Origin: Marinobacter santoriniensis NKSG1
GTDB taxonomy: Bacteria; Pseudomonadota; Gammaproteobacteria; Pseudomonadales; Oleiphilaceae
Direction of reading: 5' to 3'
Assembly (NCBI RefSeq): GCF_000347775.1
Contig: NZ_APAT01000013.1
Span: forward strand, 310,001-374,000
Length of the DNA stretch: 64,000 nt
Part shown: positions 54,208 to 64,000 of the stretch, piece after piece
Position numbering within the stretch: the first letter of the stretch is position 1
How the letters are laid out: each line of letters begins with the position of its first letter
Notes under the pieces: generated by a model
Databases searched by the model: none
What the model was told of the DNA's origin: nothing
What the model saw: the letters and a program-made list of their open reading frames with translations, nothing else
Program-made: the position numbers and the translations under genes

Positions 54208-55220
54208 GTCGTTGCTTGAGCAGAAACGCCGGTGGAATCCGCGAAGAGAGAGGCGTGGCCCTGATCATGGTGCTGCTGGCCCTCGCGCTGGTGGTGATGC
54301 TCGCGGCTGGCATGACCCGACAATTGAACATCCGGGTGTTCAAAGCGGGCCATTACCTGGCGCAGCAGCAGGGCTACAGTATCGCTCTTGGGGCTGAGTC
54401 GTTTGCCCGGCGCATCCTCACCCGTGATTTCGAGGACGACAAGGACGATAACGCCATGGTGGACAGCCTCGATGAAGTCTGGGCCAGTAATTCCGCCATC
54501 CTTCCGCTGGACGAGAATGGCGTCGTGGAAGTCCAGATCGATGATCTCGGTGGCCGTTTCAACCTCAACGATCTGGTCACTGCCAGCGGCCAGGTCGATA
54601 CGCTGGCAAAAGACCGTTTTGCCCGGTTGCTGCAAGCGCTGGGCATTAACGGGATTTCCGCGGACACCTTGATCGACTGGATCGACGCCAACGATCAGAC
54701 CATCAGCGCCTATGGCGCCGAGGACGGTCAGTACCTGATGGCCGACCCGGGCTATCGCGCGGCGAACCAGCCTTTCACCAGCGTGACGGAATTGCGGCTT
54801 GTGGAAGGAATGACCGAAGAGATTTACCAGGCACTCAAGCCCTACGTAGCAGCCGTACCGGTCAGTGGTGTGGGCATCAATGTGAACACGGCCAGTGGTC
54901 CGGTGTTGCAGTCCCTGCATGAGAAACTCTCGGAGTCGGATATCGAATCGGTGCTGAAGAAACGCGAAGAGCAGCCTTTCGAGAATGTGCAGGACTTTCT
55001 GGCGTTGCCGGAATTCGCGGGGCTTGGGCTCACGGCTGCAGAGTTGACGGTTCAGACCCGTTTTTTTGAAGTTGTTTCAAGGATTACCTACGATAATCGG
55101 GTTGTGACCATGGTCAGTACCGTGTTTCGTAATGGCGAAGGCAAAGTCCGCACGATCAGCCGGGATACCGGGCAGAAAAACCGGATTACCAAAGAGCCTT
55201 ACACTATTTCAGAAGGATAA
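54204..55220 (+). CDS. gspK: Type II secretion minor pseudopilin GspK
   Basis: 338 residues from a GTG overlapping gspJ by four bases. Prepilin site G|VALIMVLLALALVVML, lacking the +5 glutamate as is normal for GspK. The large helical domain includes DLGGRFNLNDLV and the saposin-like/SAM-domain region with PVSGVGINVNTASGPVL. It caps the pseudopilus tip. Confidence 0.93.
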   Translation: MSRCLSRNAGGIREERGVALIMVLLALALVVMLAAGMTRQLNIRVFKAGHYLAQQQGYSIALGAESFARRILTRDFEDDKDDNAMVDSLDEVWASNSAILPLDENGVVEVQIDDLGGRFNLNDLVTASGQVDTLAKDRFARLLQALGINGISADTLIDWIDANDQTISAYGAEDGQYLMADPGYRAANQPFTSVTELRLVEGMTEEIYQALKPYVAAVPVSGVGINVNTASGPVLQSLHEKLSESDIESVLKKREEQPFENVQDFLALPEFAGLGLTAAELTVQTRFFEVVSRITYDNRVVTMVSTVFRNGEGKVRTISRDTGQKNRITKEPYTISEG

Positions 55221-55222
55221 CC

Positions 55223-56527
55223 ATGTCTTATCGCCTTTTTGTCCGGCCGGTTCCACCGTTTGCGGACGTCGCTGAAAACGCCGAAGCGCAGTTGTTCCAG
55301 TGGGCCCTGCAGGATGCCAGTGGCGATATCCAGGCCCGTGGAACCGCCGACACTCGGGATGCCATCGAGCAGACGCTTTCCCAGAATGCGCTTGATAACG
55401 TCCTGTTGATCGGCCTGATTCCCGGTGAAGAGGCTCTGTTCTGCGTCGCCGATATTCCTGCCCGGCAAAACCGTTTTATCGCACAGGCGTTACCCTATGC
55501 CGTCGAAGAACAGATTGCGCAGGATATCGACACGGTGCACCTCGCTCTTGGTGATCATGGTGACCAGGGGTACCGGGTCGCTGCAATCGATCGTCAGGCG
55601 ATGGCAAACTGGGTGGCCCTGTTCAGTCACTGGCACAACGCGCGGCTTGAAGCCGTGTATCCCGATGCCTCTCTCTTGCCGTCTACCGAAGGGGGATGGT
55701 CAATCTGTCTGGATGGCGATGGCGTCATGCTGATCAGTGAGCGGGGCGAATGGCTGGCGATGCAGGCCACCAACCTTGGCATGTTTGCGGGAACGCTGGC
55801 GGTGCCCTCCAGCGAAGACGTGGTCGCGGAGGTTCCGGTTACCCTGTATGGCACCGAGGAGGAGCTGGCATTCCAGCAGGCTCTGGTTTCGGATCTCCGG
55901 TCACAGGGACGGTTGGCGGTGAAAACCGAAACGCTCGAAATCCGTCCCCTGGAACTGCTTGCCCACGCCTACTATCACCACCTTTGCCGCCCCATTAATC
56001 TTTGCCAGGGGGCCTTTTCCAACAAGGCAGGTCGAACCAGTACCCTCGGTCCCTGGAAGCCCCTGGTGGCGGTAGCAGCCATCTGGTTTGTTGTTCAGGT
56101 AGCGCTGGAAGCGGGAATGGGCTTTTATTATCAGAAGCAGGCTGAAAAACTCGATGAGCAGGCGATGGCTGAATACCACAAGGTATTCCCCAACGATACC
56201 AAGACCCACGCCGGCAATCTGCGGCGAGTGATCGAAGGGCGGCTCCGGGTCGCCGGTTCCCAGGGACAGGAGCTGGGGTTCATTGCGCTGATGAAATACA
56301 CTGGAGAACAGTATTCCCGATTGCCGTCTTCCGGCTCGGTGACGTTCAATTCCGTGAATTTCAGCCGTACCCGTGGCGAGTTGGTGGTCGACCTGCGCGC
56401 GGACAGCTATGACCGCCTGAGCGCGCTTCGGAATGGGCTGTCTTCGCAAGGTCTGGAGGCCGAGATTGGTTCGGTCGTCAATGAATCCGGCGGTACCCGC
56501 GGCCGGCTTACGGTATCGGGAGGCTAG
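55223..56527 (+). CDS. gspL: Type II secretion protein GspL
   Basis: 434 residues. An actin-like cytoplasmic domain (about 1-245) contains IPARQNRFIAQALPYAVEEQ, the stretch near which GspE docks; a single membrane helix at about 275-293 follows, then a periplasmic ferredoxin-like domain (about 350-430). It has an AAGGATAA ribosome site. It links the ATPase to the inner-membrane platform. Confidence 0.9.
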   Translation: MSYRLFVRPVPPFADVAENAEAQLFQWALQDASGDIQARGTADTRDAIEQTLSQNALDNVLLIGLIPGEEALFCVADIPARQNRFIAQALPYAVEEQIAQDIDTVHLALGDHGDQGYRVAAIDRQAMANWVALFSHWHNARLEAVYPDASLLPSTEGGWSICLDGDGVMLISERGEWLAMQATNLGMFAGTLAVPSSEDVVAEVPVTLYGTEEELAFQQALVSDLRSQGRLAVKTETLEIRPLELLAHAYYHHLCRPINLCQGAFSNKAGRTSTLGPWKPLVAVAAIWFVVQVALEAGMGFYYQKQAEKLDEQAMAEYHKVFPNDTKTHAGNLRRVIEGRLRVAGSQGQELGFIALMKYTGEQYSRLPSSGSVTFNSVNFSRTRGELVVDLRADSYDRLSALRNGLSSQGLEAEIGSVVNESGGTRGRLTVSGG

Positions 56528-56529
56528 GC

Positions 56530-57060
56530 ATGCTGGAGCGACTCAAGGAACAACCTGTAATCAGCAAACTGATTACCCAGTATGATCAGCTGTCCAGGAG
56601 GGATCAGCAGGCGTTGCTGGTCCTGGCCGTAGCGGTGATGCTGGGGTTGCTTTACTTCGCGGTCTGGCGACCGGTTTCGGGGTTTGAAGAGCGAGCGGCA
56701 AGTGCCCGGGAAAATGCCGCGGAGCGCCTGTCCTGGATGCAGGCCAATCAGTCGGCAATCCGGAGCCTGGCAGGGGCGTCGGCAAGTCAACAGGCAACCG
56801 GCTCGGACAAGCCAGCGGACGGGCGCGCCCTGATGGCGCTGGTAACCAGGTCCGCCCGGGAATCCGGGCTTGCCCTGCAGCGATTCGAGCCAAGCGGTGA
56901 TGACGCGATCCGGGTCTGGCTGGACGGCGTACCCTATTCGAGCGTCGCGGCCTGGCTGGAACAGCTCAATACCCAACATGGTGTAGTGATCGATCAGGCC
57001 GCGATGGATCGTGGTAACAATCCCGGCCTGGTATCCGTTCGTTTGACCCTGGCGATTTAA
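56530..57060 (+). CDS. gspM: Type II secretion protein GspM
   Basis: 176 residues: short cytoplasmic start, one membrane helix near 36-55 (ALLVLAVAVMLGLLYFAVW), then a periplasmic domain with ARESGLALQRFEPSGDD. It stabilises GspL. Last gene of the operon; no gspN follows. Confidence 0.9.
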   Translation: MLERLKEQPVISKLITQYDQLSRRDQQALLVLAVAVMLGLLYFAVWRPVSGFEERAASARENAAERLSWMQANQSAIRSLAGASASQQATGSDKPADGRALMALVTRSARESGLALQRFEPSGDDAIRVWLDGVPYSSVAAWLEQLNTQHGVVIDQAAMDRGNNPGLVSVRLTLAI

Positions 57061-57071
57061 AGGAGAGAGCC

Positions 57072-57746
57072 ATGAGTGACGGCACCGATAATGACAACAA
57101 CAGCCCGGAACCAGTGATCGTTCGTCTGGACGAAACCGCTCGTAACGAAGCCCAGTCGATCCTCTACCACGCCTATCGTGGCGAACCCACCTTTCAGTAT
57201 CTTTTCGACCACAGGAAGCCGGGTTACGATCAACGGGTTCGGGCGACGGTCCGGGAGTTGATAGATCTGTATTTCGAACACAATCATGATGCCGTGGGCG
57301 TCATGGTCGACAATTCGCTCGTGGCGGTGGCATTTATCGGCGAGCCAGAGGTTCGTATGAACCTGACCGAACAGCTCAGCTGGCGCATTCGCATGGTCCT
57401 GACGACGGGATTTGCGTCGACGCGCCGTTACATGGATTATCACGAGCAGATCAGAAATCTTCTGCCCCAGCCGCAGGCTCACCAGTTGCCTCTGATGGGG
57501 GTGAATCCGAAGTACCAGAATCGTGGCTATGGCCGCATGCTACTCAAGGCCATAGAGCGGGTCTGTGCGGATAACCCAAGGGGGAGCGGGATTGTTCTGG
57601 ATACCGGTAACAGCCGGTACCTGCCTTTCTACGAATCCGAGGGATTCCGCAGCCTCGGACAAGTCCGTTTGGGCGATTTCGAGGATCATGTCCTGTTTCG
57701 GGAAACGGCTGCGGTTAACGAGGCCAAGGCCAGCGAGCCCGGCTAA
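57072..57746 (+). CDS. GNAT-family N-acetyltransferase
   Basis: 224 residues. The acetyl-CoA binding motif is [20 protein letters not shown] near 140-160, followed by [20 protein letters not shown], the usual C-terminal GNAT strand-helix. Substrate unknown. It starts 11 bases after gspM with AGGAGA upstream, so it may be read through from the secretion operon. Confidence 0.85.
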   Translation: MSDGTDNDNNSPEPVIVRLDETARNEAQSILYHAYRGEPTFQYLFDHRKPGYDQRVRATVRELIDLYFEHNHDAVGVMVDNSLVAVAFIGEPEVRMNLTEQLSWRIRMVLTTGFASTRRYMDYHEQIRNLLPQPQAHQLPLMGVNPKYQNRGYGRMLLKAIERVCADNPRGSGIVLDTGNSRYLPFYESEGFRSLGQVRLGDFEDHVLFRETAAVNEAKASEPG

Positions 57747-57772
57747 AGTCCATCATTTCAATAGGAGACGCT

Positions 57773-59131
57773 GTGTCTGACCAGGAATATGACCTGATTG
57801 TTATTGGAGCCGGATCCGGTGGTGTCCGCCTGGCCAGAATGTCTGCCCAGCGGGGTGCCCGTGTGGCGGTGGTTGAATCGCGGTATCTCGGTGGAACCTG
57901 CGTCAACGTGGGCTGCGTCCCCAAAAAGCTGTTCGTGTATGGCGCCCACGTCCATGAAGACCTGGAAGACGCTGCAGGTTACGGCTGGAACGTCCCGGTC
58001 GACGATGTCACATTCGACTGGTCGACGTTGGTGGCCAACAAAAATGCTGAAATCGAACGCCTCAACGGCATCTACGGCCGCCTGCTGGAGAATGCGGGTG
58101 TCACCGTCATCCAGGGTACCGCGTCACTCCAGGATGCCAATACCGTCGTGGTTGGCGATTCCGTCTACAGCGCCCGCCATATCACGGTGGCAACCGGAAG
58201 TTGGCCCATCATTCCGGAGGTGCCGGGCAAGGAATACATCCTGACCTCCAATGAGATGTTCTATTTGCCTCAACTTCCCAAGCACGCCGTGGTCTGGGGT
58301 GGTGGCTACATCGCGGTCGAGTTTGCCGGCATTCTGGCCGGGCTCGGAGTAGAAACAACGCTGATCTATCGGGGAGAGCTGTTCCTCCGGGGATTTGATG
58401 ACGATATCCGTCGCTTCACCGAACAGGAAATGCGGAAGAAGGGCATTCAGCTCCAGTTCAATACGAACATCGAATCCGTCGAATCGTCGGGCACACAATA
58501 CAAGGTTCAACTCACCAACGGAGAGGTACTGGAGACCGGACTGGTCATGGCCGCGACCGGTCGCCGGGCCCTGGTAGATGGTCTTGGGCTCACGGAACTG
58601 GGCGTGGAACTCAATGAGTCTGGCCAGATTGTGGTGGATGAGCATTTCCAGACAGCAGTTCCCTCCATCAGCGCGCTGGGCGATGTGATCGGCACCCCAC
58701 AGCTCACACCGGTGGCCCTGGCCCAGGCAATGGTTCTTTCCCGCCGCCTGTTTGGCGACGGGCAGGGCGAGATGGACTACTCGGCCATTCCGACCGCGGT
58801 TTTCTGCCAGCCCAATATCGGTACTGTTGGCCTCACGGAGAGCGAGGCGAGAGCCGAAGGCTACGACCTGGCCATCTACAAGTCTGAATTCCGCCCCATG
58901 AAACACACCCTCAGTGGGCGGGACGAACGGTGCCTGATGAAGCTGGTCGTCGACAAGCATTCCGATCGGGTTCTGGGCGCCCATATGGTGGGCCCCGATG
59001 CCGGAGAGATCACTCAGGGACTGGCGGTCGCCATCAAGGCGGGTGCGACCAAGGCCCAGTTTGACTCAACCCTGGGCATTCATCCGACCTCGGCCGAGGA
59101 ATTTGTCACGATGAGAGAGCCGGTCGCCTGA
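57773..59131 (+). CDS. gor: Glutathione-disulfide reductase
   Basis: 452 residues of the pyridine nucleotide-disulfide oxidoreductase family, reducing oxidised glutathione with NADPH. FAD-binding [14 protein letters not shown] near 10-23, redox-active [13 protein letters not shown] near 40-52, NADPH domain [16 protein letters not shown], and the C-terminal HPTSAEEF supplying the partner-subunit active-site histidine. The start is a GTG with AGGAGACG upstream. It converges with the histidine kinase gene. Confidence 0.92.
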   Translation: MSDQEYDLIVIGAGSGGVRLARMSAQRGARVAVVESRYLGGTCVNVGCVPKKLFVYGAHVHEDLEDAAGYGWNVPVDDVTFDWSTLVANKNAEIERLNGIYGRLLENAGVTVIQGTASLQDANTVVVGDSVYSARHITVATGSWPIIPEVPGKEYILTSNEMFYLPQLPKHAVVWGGGYIAVEFAGILAGLGVETTLIYRGELFLRGFDDDIRRFTEQEMRKKGIQLQFNTNIESVESSGTQYKVQLTNGEVLETGLVMAATGRRALVDGLGLTELGVELNESGQIVVDEHFQTAVPSISALGDVIGTPQLTPVALAQAMVLSRRLFGDGQGEMDYSAIPTAVFCQPNIGTVGLTESEARAEGYDLAIYKSEFRPMKHTLSGRDERCLMKLVVDKHSDRVLGAHMVGPDAGEITQGLAVAIKAGATKAQFDSTLGIHPTSAEEFVTMREPVA

Positions 59132-59168
59132 TCTTTATCGAGAAACTGTCGCTCAAGGACGAGCGCAT

Positions 59169-61115
59169 TCAAACCGGCAACCACCGACTCAGCACTTCCC
59201 GTAGCTTTTCTTTCCTCACTGGCTTGGCCAGATAGCCGTTCATACCGTTTTCCAGACAGGTTGCCTCGGTACCTGGCAGGACATCGGCCGTCAGAGCGAT
59301 GATTGGAGTCCCCAGCTGGCCATTGCTCTGCTCCCATTCACGGATATGCCTCGTTGCTTCGTAGCCGTCCATGACCGGCATTTGGCAATCCATCAGGATC
59401 ACGTCATAGCCTCTGTGATTGCCTTTGACCATGGCCACGGCCTGCTTGCCGTTTTCGGCCGTGTCCGTCTGGAATCCGAGACGGGACAGCATCGCCGAGG
59501 CGACCCGCTGGTTGACGGCGTTGTCCTCGACGACCAGGGCATGATTGCTCCCTTCCACAGGCTCACGGGATCTGACCGGAGGCGATGCCGGAGCGGTTTC
59601 TCCCGGCGAGGCCAACTCGAAGGGGAGCTCGAAACGGAATGAGGATCCCTTTCCAAAGTCCGTTTCCACCTGAATGTGCCCGCCCATCAGTTCCACCAGC
59701 CTTTGAACCAGTGCGAGCCCCATTCCGGTCCCGCCATAGCCCCGGGTACTGCCAGTCTCCAACTGTTCGAACGAGTTGAAAATATCGTGTAGCCGGTCGT
59801 TGGGGATCCCCGTGCCGGAATCACTGACCGAGCAGTTCAGCAGGATACAGTTGTCCTCAAGAGGAAAGCAGCCAGCCTGGATATTAATGAAGCCTTCGCC
59901 GGTAAATTTGATGGCGTTGTCGAGCAGGCCGGCGAGGATCTGTCGCAGGCGGGCGGCATCTCCGATAACGACCGGGCGATCGGGCCACTCGCCGAAGAAG
60001 GTCAGATTCAGAACCAACGCCTGTTGTTCCGCCGTATGGCGATACGATGCGGAGCAATTGGTGATCAGTTCCCGGAGGTCGAATTCGCGGTTATCCAGCT
60101 CAAGGGATCCGCTGTCCATCCTGGCGTAGTCCAGAATATCGCTGATCACTGTGAGCAGGTCTTCGGTGGATTGCCGGGCGGTTTGCAGATAGTCCCGTTG
60201 CCGTGGCGTCAACGGTTCTTCCTGGACCAGATCAACCATACCCAATACGCCGTTGAGTGGTGTCCGGAGTTCGTGGCTCATGGTCGCCAGAAACTCGGAC
60301 TTGGCGTGGCTGGCCATCTCCGCCTTTTCACGGGCCGCCTCGGACGCCGCGAGTACCTGATCCCGGCCAGTTTCAAGGGAATCAAGATGTTGAGAAAGCG
60401 TATTGAGTTGTTCTTCCAGGTTGATGATTTCCCGGGAGTTTTTGTGATCCGATATGGGTGATTGCCGGTAATCTCGGTCGATCAGCCGTCCAATTCTGGC
60501 AGAGAGCCCATGGATAGGTGCGAGAATGGATCCGAGAAAGTGCCGGATCAACAGAATGGTGAACAGCAGCAGTGCCACACCGACCGCAATGGAGGTCCAG
60601 AGAATATCCTGCCGCTTGGCTTCGAGAGAACGCGTGCTGACCGCAACCTCCACGGTTCCCACGCGAAGCGCTCCGGTATCAAATCCATACTCGAGTTCGA
60701 ACCACTCGTTGGCCTCATTGGAACCGATCTGAAGCGGTTGTTGCAGGATTTCGGATTTGAACGTGAGAAAGTGTCGACCCGCACCGGGGCCGGAAGCACC
60801 GGGGGCCGTGACCAGGCCGACTTCCTCTCCCAGTACGTCCGTCACTCTTACCCAATCCGCATCACTGTGTTTCAGCGACTGAGTAAGCAACTTTTCAAGG
60901 GCCGACCGGTTTCCGGAGACGACAGGGTATTCGAGGGCCGGAGCGAGACTGTCCGCCAACATCTGACCGGTGTTGGTCAGATTCTGGCGGGCATCCTCCA
61001 GCCGTGCCGAGGTGAAGAAGCCCATGAGCACGATGAACATCACGACGGCAGGGAGGGCGCCCAGAACCAATAGCTTGCGGGACAGGGGAGCAGATTGTGT
61101 GGAGGCCTTACTCAT
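59169..61115 (-). CDS. Hybrid sensor histidine kinase
   Basis: 648 residues from the ATG at 61115, which overlaps the upstream stop by 8 bases. Two membrane helices (about 14-35 and 172-195) flank a periplasmic sensor domain; a HAMP-like linker and coiled coil lead to the kinase core with [14 protein letters not shown] (His near 278), N box LLDNAIKF, G boxes DSGTGIPND and [13 protein letters not shown] receiver domain with Asp in [15 protein letters not shown] near 573 closes the protein. No Hpt domain is attached, so a separate phosphotransfer partner is expected. Confidence 0.92.
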   Translation of the reverse strand: MSKASTQSAPLSRKLLVLGALPAVVMFIVLMGFFTSARLEDARQNLTNTGQMLADSLAPALEYPVVSGNRSALEKLLTQSLKHSDADWVRVTDVLGEEVGLVTAPGASGPGAGRHFLTFKSEILQQPLQIGSNEANEWFELEYGFDTGALRVGTVEVAVSTRSLEAKRQDILWTSIAVGVALLLFTILLIRHFLGSILAPIHGLSARIGRLIDRDYRQSPISDHKNSREIINLEEQLNTLSQHLDSLETGRDQVLAASEAAREKAEMASHAKSEFLATMSHELRTPLNGVLGMVDLVQEEPLTPRQRDYLQTARQSTEDLLTVISDILDYARMDSGSLELDNREFDLRELITNCSASYRHTAEQQALVLNLTFFGEWPDRPVVIGDAARLRQILAGLLDNAIKFTGEGFINIQAGCFPLEDNCILLNCSVSDSGTGIPNDRLHDIFNSFEQLETGSTRGYGGTGMGLALVQRLVELMGGHIQVETDFGKGSSFRFELPFELASPGETAPASPPVRSREPVEGSNHALVVEDNAVNQRVASAMLSRLGFQTDTAENGKQAVAMVKGNHRGYDVILMDCQMPVMDGYEATRHIREWEQSNGQLGTPIIALTADVLPGTEATCLENGMNGYLAKPVRKEKLREVLSRWLPV

Positions 61116-62085
61116 CCTCGTCCCTCCCGTGTTGCGCCAGGGCATCGTTAATAAGCCGGGTAATCTCGTTGGCGTCTGGCAGCGGAATATTAAGAGAGCG
61201 GGCCACCTGACGGTTCAACGATATTCGATAGTCCTGAGGGTATGTTGGAGGCGGCAAACGGCCAGTTTCGAAAAACCGTCCAATAAGCTGCGCGGCAACG
61301 TCGGCCATCTCCTGGAAGGGAGCATACCCGGAGGCGAGCGATCCGGCTTTGACATAGGCCTGGCTGGGACCAATAACAATACGGTTGCGCCTGTACGCCG
61401 TTAAAAGGATGTGTTTGATTGTGCGGGGGTTGTAAATACTCTCGTCGTGGGATGCCAGCAGAAAATCGCCATAATTGAGAGCTCTTACCAGGGTCGGGAT
61501 CAGCCGGTCCATCGAGTCAACCACGAAGACACGGGCTTGCAGATCAAACGCCGGCAATTGATCAAGGAGCGGCTCGTAAACGCCCACCGATTCGGGCGAG
61601 GCCAGTATCGCAATCCGGCTTGCATGGGGAAGTATGGCTTTTCCTGCCAGTGCCTGGCGCAGAAGGGGAACGTCATAGAATACGGCCGAGATCTGACCGG
61701 GATATTCCTCCGTGTATTTCTGAATGAAGGACTTCTGAACCAGGAATGCGAGGACCGACGCGTCACGGTTGGTCTGACGAATATGCGAGAAGGCCTTGGG
61801 GCCAATCGCGATAATCGGCTCATTGTCAATCAGCGCCGACTGCTCATCACTGATGCTTCGCAGTTCCGTGTTCGGCCCGAACGCCGTCTGGAACAGGTCA
61901 AACACATGCTGATCCAGAGCAGTGTTGCCGGAACCGGCAACATAAACCGTCCGCGACGGGGGTTCCTGCGCAACGGCGGGTTCACCGAGGGTAACCATCA
62001 CCAAAGCCAACATCAGCGCCAGCCAGGCTGGCCCAGCGGGCCAAAGGTTCCCTTTGTTGCAGAAAATGCCGAATGTTCGCCTCAT
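61108..62085 (-). CDS. Periplasmic ABC substrate-binding-like protein (ABC_sub_bind type)
   Basis: 325 residues from the ATG at 62085 (an in-frame TTG lies at 62100). A signal peptide ends near VTLGEPAVAQ. The mature part has the two-lobed pattern of the PF04392-type substrate-binding proteins: TVYVAGSGNTALDQHVFDLF, PIIAIGPKAFSHI, RIAILASPESVGVYEPLL. No ABC permease or ATPase is nearby; instead it is coupled to the histidine kinase, so it probably senses a ligand and signals to the kinase. Confidence 0.82.
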   Translation of the reverse strand: MRRTFGIFCNKGNLWPAGPAWLALMLALVMVTLGEPAVAQEPPSRTVYVAGSGNTALDQHVFDLFQTAFGPNTELRSISDEQSALIDNEPIIAIGPKAFSHIRQTNRDASVLAFLVQKSFIQKYTEEYPGQISAVFYDVPLLRQALAGKAILPHASRIAILASPESVGVYEPLLDQLPAFDLQARVFVVDSMDRLIPTLVRALNYGDFLLASHDESIYNPRTIKHILLTAYRRNRIVIGPSQAYVKAGSLASGYAPFQEMADVAAQLIGRFFETGRLPPPTYPQDYRISLNRQVARSLNIPLPDANEITRLINDALAQHGRDEDE

Positions 62086-62122
62086 ACCATCCCGGGTCAA
62101 CGTGTCCTTTCCCTGTTATACG

Positions 62123-64000
62123 TCAGAATCTCAAACCGGCTTCAACGTAAAACTGATTTGGATCCTTGATGTTGTTATCGGTGCGCAGCACCGGTTCATC
62201 GTTCACGTAATGCTGCATCGTCATCGCCAGCTGACCGGTAACCCGAGGCATGTAAAAGGTCTTGGCCAGACGGAAGTCAATTCGCTGAGACAGCGTGTCG
62301 TTTATGTTATTCGCCCAGTACATGGCACTGGAGAATTTCAGGTTATAGGGCAATTCCTGAATGGCCGCGACACTGCCGGAGTGCCTTGCGGACAAGCGGC
62401 TCATGAGACTGACGGCTTTGTTCTGAACCTTTTGCGACACGTCTGACGGACCGGTATACCATCCATCCTGGTCCAGGTAGCCATAGGTCGTCCGCAGCGT
62501 CGTGCCGGGAAACTGGAGCTGTGCTTCAACCTCGAATCCTTGCTGGTCGATGGCGACATTGTTGTCGATGTTCCAGGTATCGAAGGAAATGAACCCACTG
62601 ATCATATCCCTCATATGATCATCGAACGCGCGGACCTCGAGCTGGAACATGCCTTCGTCGAGCGGAAACTGGCCAAAATAGCTGATTTCTCGGGAGACAA
62701 TCCGCTCCGCATCCAGCTTCTGGCCAAGTGTCGACGTGGCAGGGTCTTCCAGGAGGTCTGTGGTGTCAGCGCGAATTCCGTCATACACGGAGAATTGAGA
62801 GGGTGCGATATCGCGCAACGTATAGCCGTAGTCCGGGGATTGCTCATAGGAATCCGGTGTCCTGACCGCCTCTGAATACACAAAGCGTAGCGCATGATGA
62901 GAGTTCAGCACGAAGTTGGCCGCCAACCTCGGTGAAAAATAATCGTCGTGCGTGGTCGTGGTCCGCTCCCAGTTGCCCCCAGCATTGAGTGTCAGCCAGT
63001 GGACGGGGGTGTATTCCAGGTTTCCAAAGACACGGCTCTGGTAATCATGCCCGGTGCCACTGAAATAGGTCTCGGAAGTGTAGGTATCTTCGCGGTAGCC
63101 AATACCGGAAACCAGTTTCAGGTCCGGGTTGAAAACCCGGGTATCCTGCAGTTCAAATTCAAGTCGGGAGTCCTCGATATCGGCGTTAACCAACGCTGTG
63201 AAAGGGTCCGTCGAGGGATCGAAGCAGGTGCCGGGGTTCGCGACCAATGGCGTGCCATTGTCCAGACAGGTGAGCACGCTCGAAGGCTGCAGTATGTGCC
63301 AGCGCTGATGCCGTTTAAAACTCTCGTAGCTGATCTGCAGATGGTAAAAATGATCGGAAGAGGGCGTGAAATTGAGCTTGGTTTGCATGTGCAGGTCCCG
63401 AACATCGATGTCGGGGTTTTCCTGGGCGTTCAGTTCGCCATCTTCCAGACGGTCTTCCTCATTGATCCCGTCGACCACGCCCGCGCGGAACTCGGCGTTG
63501 AATCCGGAGTTGAGGTTTAACCGGGAATCGTAGTTGAGCACGTTCATGTCGTGGCCGTTATGGTACGGATTCTGGTCGTATCGGCCGGTATCGGAATTGT
63601 GTTTTATGGCGTAGTCAAACCCATCCGACTGACGCTTTTCAAACGCCACCCGCCAGTCGTAATCGCTGCTGGCGTCGCCGACCGACGCGAAGCTGCGCAT
63701 ATACTGCCGGGAGCCACGAACGGTGCGCAGTTCAACACCGGCAGTGTCCGCAGGATCCCGGGTAATAAAGTTGATCGTTCCCAGAAAGGCATTGATGCCG
63801 TACGCCGCCGAGTTGGGTCCCCGTGCCACTTCCACCCGCTCGATCATTTCCAGGGGGACCGGCATGCTCTGCCAGTCCATGTCCGCCAGGGTAGTGCGAT
63901 AGGCAGTTCGCCCATCCACCAGAACCTGCATGCGCCGCTGTTCGTAGTGAACGGTGCCATGGTAGGTGACCACGGGTTGATCACTACCGACAGCGGTCAC
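62123..64000 (-). CDS. TonB-dependent outer-membrane receptor (partial)
   Basis: At least 625 residues; the true start lies beyond the window. The visible N-terminal part is the end of the plug domain (ERVEVARGPNSAAYGINAFLG), followed by a long beta-barrel of alternating strands and loops ending in the C-terminal signature YVEAGLRF with terminal Phe. Plug and barrel resemble siderophore/colicin-I type receptors, but the ligand is unknown. It is followed after 37 bases by the substrate-binding-like gene, suggesting one operon. Confidence 0.92.
   Translation of the reverse strand: MTAVGSDQPVVTYHGTVHYEQRRMQVLVDGRTAYRTTLADMDWQSMPVPLEMIERVEVARGPNSAAYGINAFLGTINFITRDPADTAGVELRTVRGSRQYMRSFASVGDASSDYDWRVAFEKRQSDGFDYAIKHNSDTGRYDQNPYHNGHDMNVLNYDSRLNLNSGFNAEFRAGVVDGINEEDRLEDGELNAQENPDIDVRDLHMQTKLNFTPSSDHFYHLQISYESFKRHQRWHILQPSSVLTCLDNGTPLVANPGTCFDPSTDPFTALVNADIEDSRLEFELQDTRVFNPDLKLVSGIGYREDTYTSETYFSGTGHDYQSRVFGNLEYTPVHWLTLNAGGNWERTTTTHDDYFSPRLAANFVLNSHHALRFVYSEAVRTPDSYEQSPDYGYTLRDIAPSQFSVYDGIRADTTDLLEDPATSTLGQKLDAERIVSREISYFGQFPLDEGMFQLEVRAFDDHMRDMISGFISFDTWNIDNNVAIDQQGFEVEAQLQFPGTTLRTTYGYLDQDGWYTGPSDVSQKVQNKAVSLMSRLSARHSGSVAAIQELPYNLKFSSAMYWANNINDTLSQRIDFRLAKTFYMPRVTGQLAMTMQHYVNDEPVLRTDNNIKDPNQFYVEAGLRF

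Overview
The window looks like chromosomal DNA of a free-living, GC-moderate gammaproteobacterium. Gene content and order (cheV-cheR, gacA-uvrC-pgsA, an FNR-type regulator, a gspE-to-gspM secretion operon, a LapG-like protease) fit a marine Marinobacter- or Pseudomonas-like organism. The genus is an inference; no rRNA is present to settle it. Coding density is high and many neighbouring genes overlap by 1 to 17 bases.

Layout. 1-9.4 kb: end of cheV, cheR, an MFS-type carrier, a flavin reductase, a LysR regulator, a bicupin protein, an isochorismatase-like hydrolase, tRNA-Ser(GGA), acylphosphatase, a short fructosamine-kinase-like protein, an AEC carrier, azlD/azlC and a small UPF0270 protein. 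9.4-12.5 kb: gacA-uvrC-pgsA. 12.5-20.4 kb: a block read wholly on the minus strand, holding an Mla-like lipid ABC system with an auxiliary lipoprotein, a thiamine ABC transporter (thiBPQ) behind a clear TPP riboswitch, a DUF1330 protein and a cold-shock protein. 20.7-21.0 kb: tRNA-Gly and tRNA-Cys. 21.2-24.9 kb: an SbcD/SbcC-like pair.

24.9-36.7 kb is the accessory region: visibly more A/T-rich, headed by a methyltransferase remnant. A tightly coupled four-gene operon encodes a MORC/MutL-type GHKL ATPase, a Z1-domain helicase-like ATPase, a PD-(D/E)XK (DUF4420-like) nuclease and an AIPR-family protein. It converges on a cytosine-5 DNA methyltransferase gene that is divergent from a Vsr endonuclease gene, and a protein fusing a SAM-methyltransferase domain to an HNH nuclease follows. 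I read this as an anti-phage or restriction island. It is the most interesting part of the window.

36.8-48.5 kb returns to core-like genes: an old-yellow-enzyme flavoprotein, an SDR and CIA30 pair, a GAF-GGDEF-EAL protein, an FNR-like regulator, a three-gene glycerol or ether-lipid-like cluster (AGPS-like FAD enzyme, GlpD-like enzyme, FGGY kinase) and a LapG-like protease downstream of gspC. 49.3-57.1 kb is the type II secretion operon gspEFGHIJKLM, divergent from gspC; gspD is not in the window. 57.1-64 kb: a GNAT acetyltransferase, glutathione reductase, and a minus-strand operon of TonB-dependent receptor (cut by the window edge), periplasmic substrate-binding-like protein and hybrid histidine kinase, which looks like an uptake or sensing unit.

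No CRISPR array, insertion sequence, integrase, prophage structural gene or rRNA was seen.
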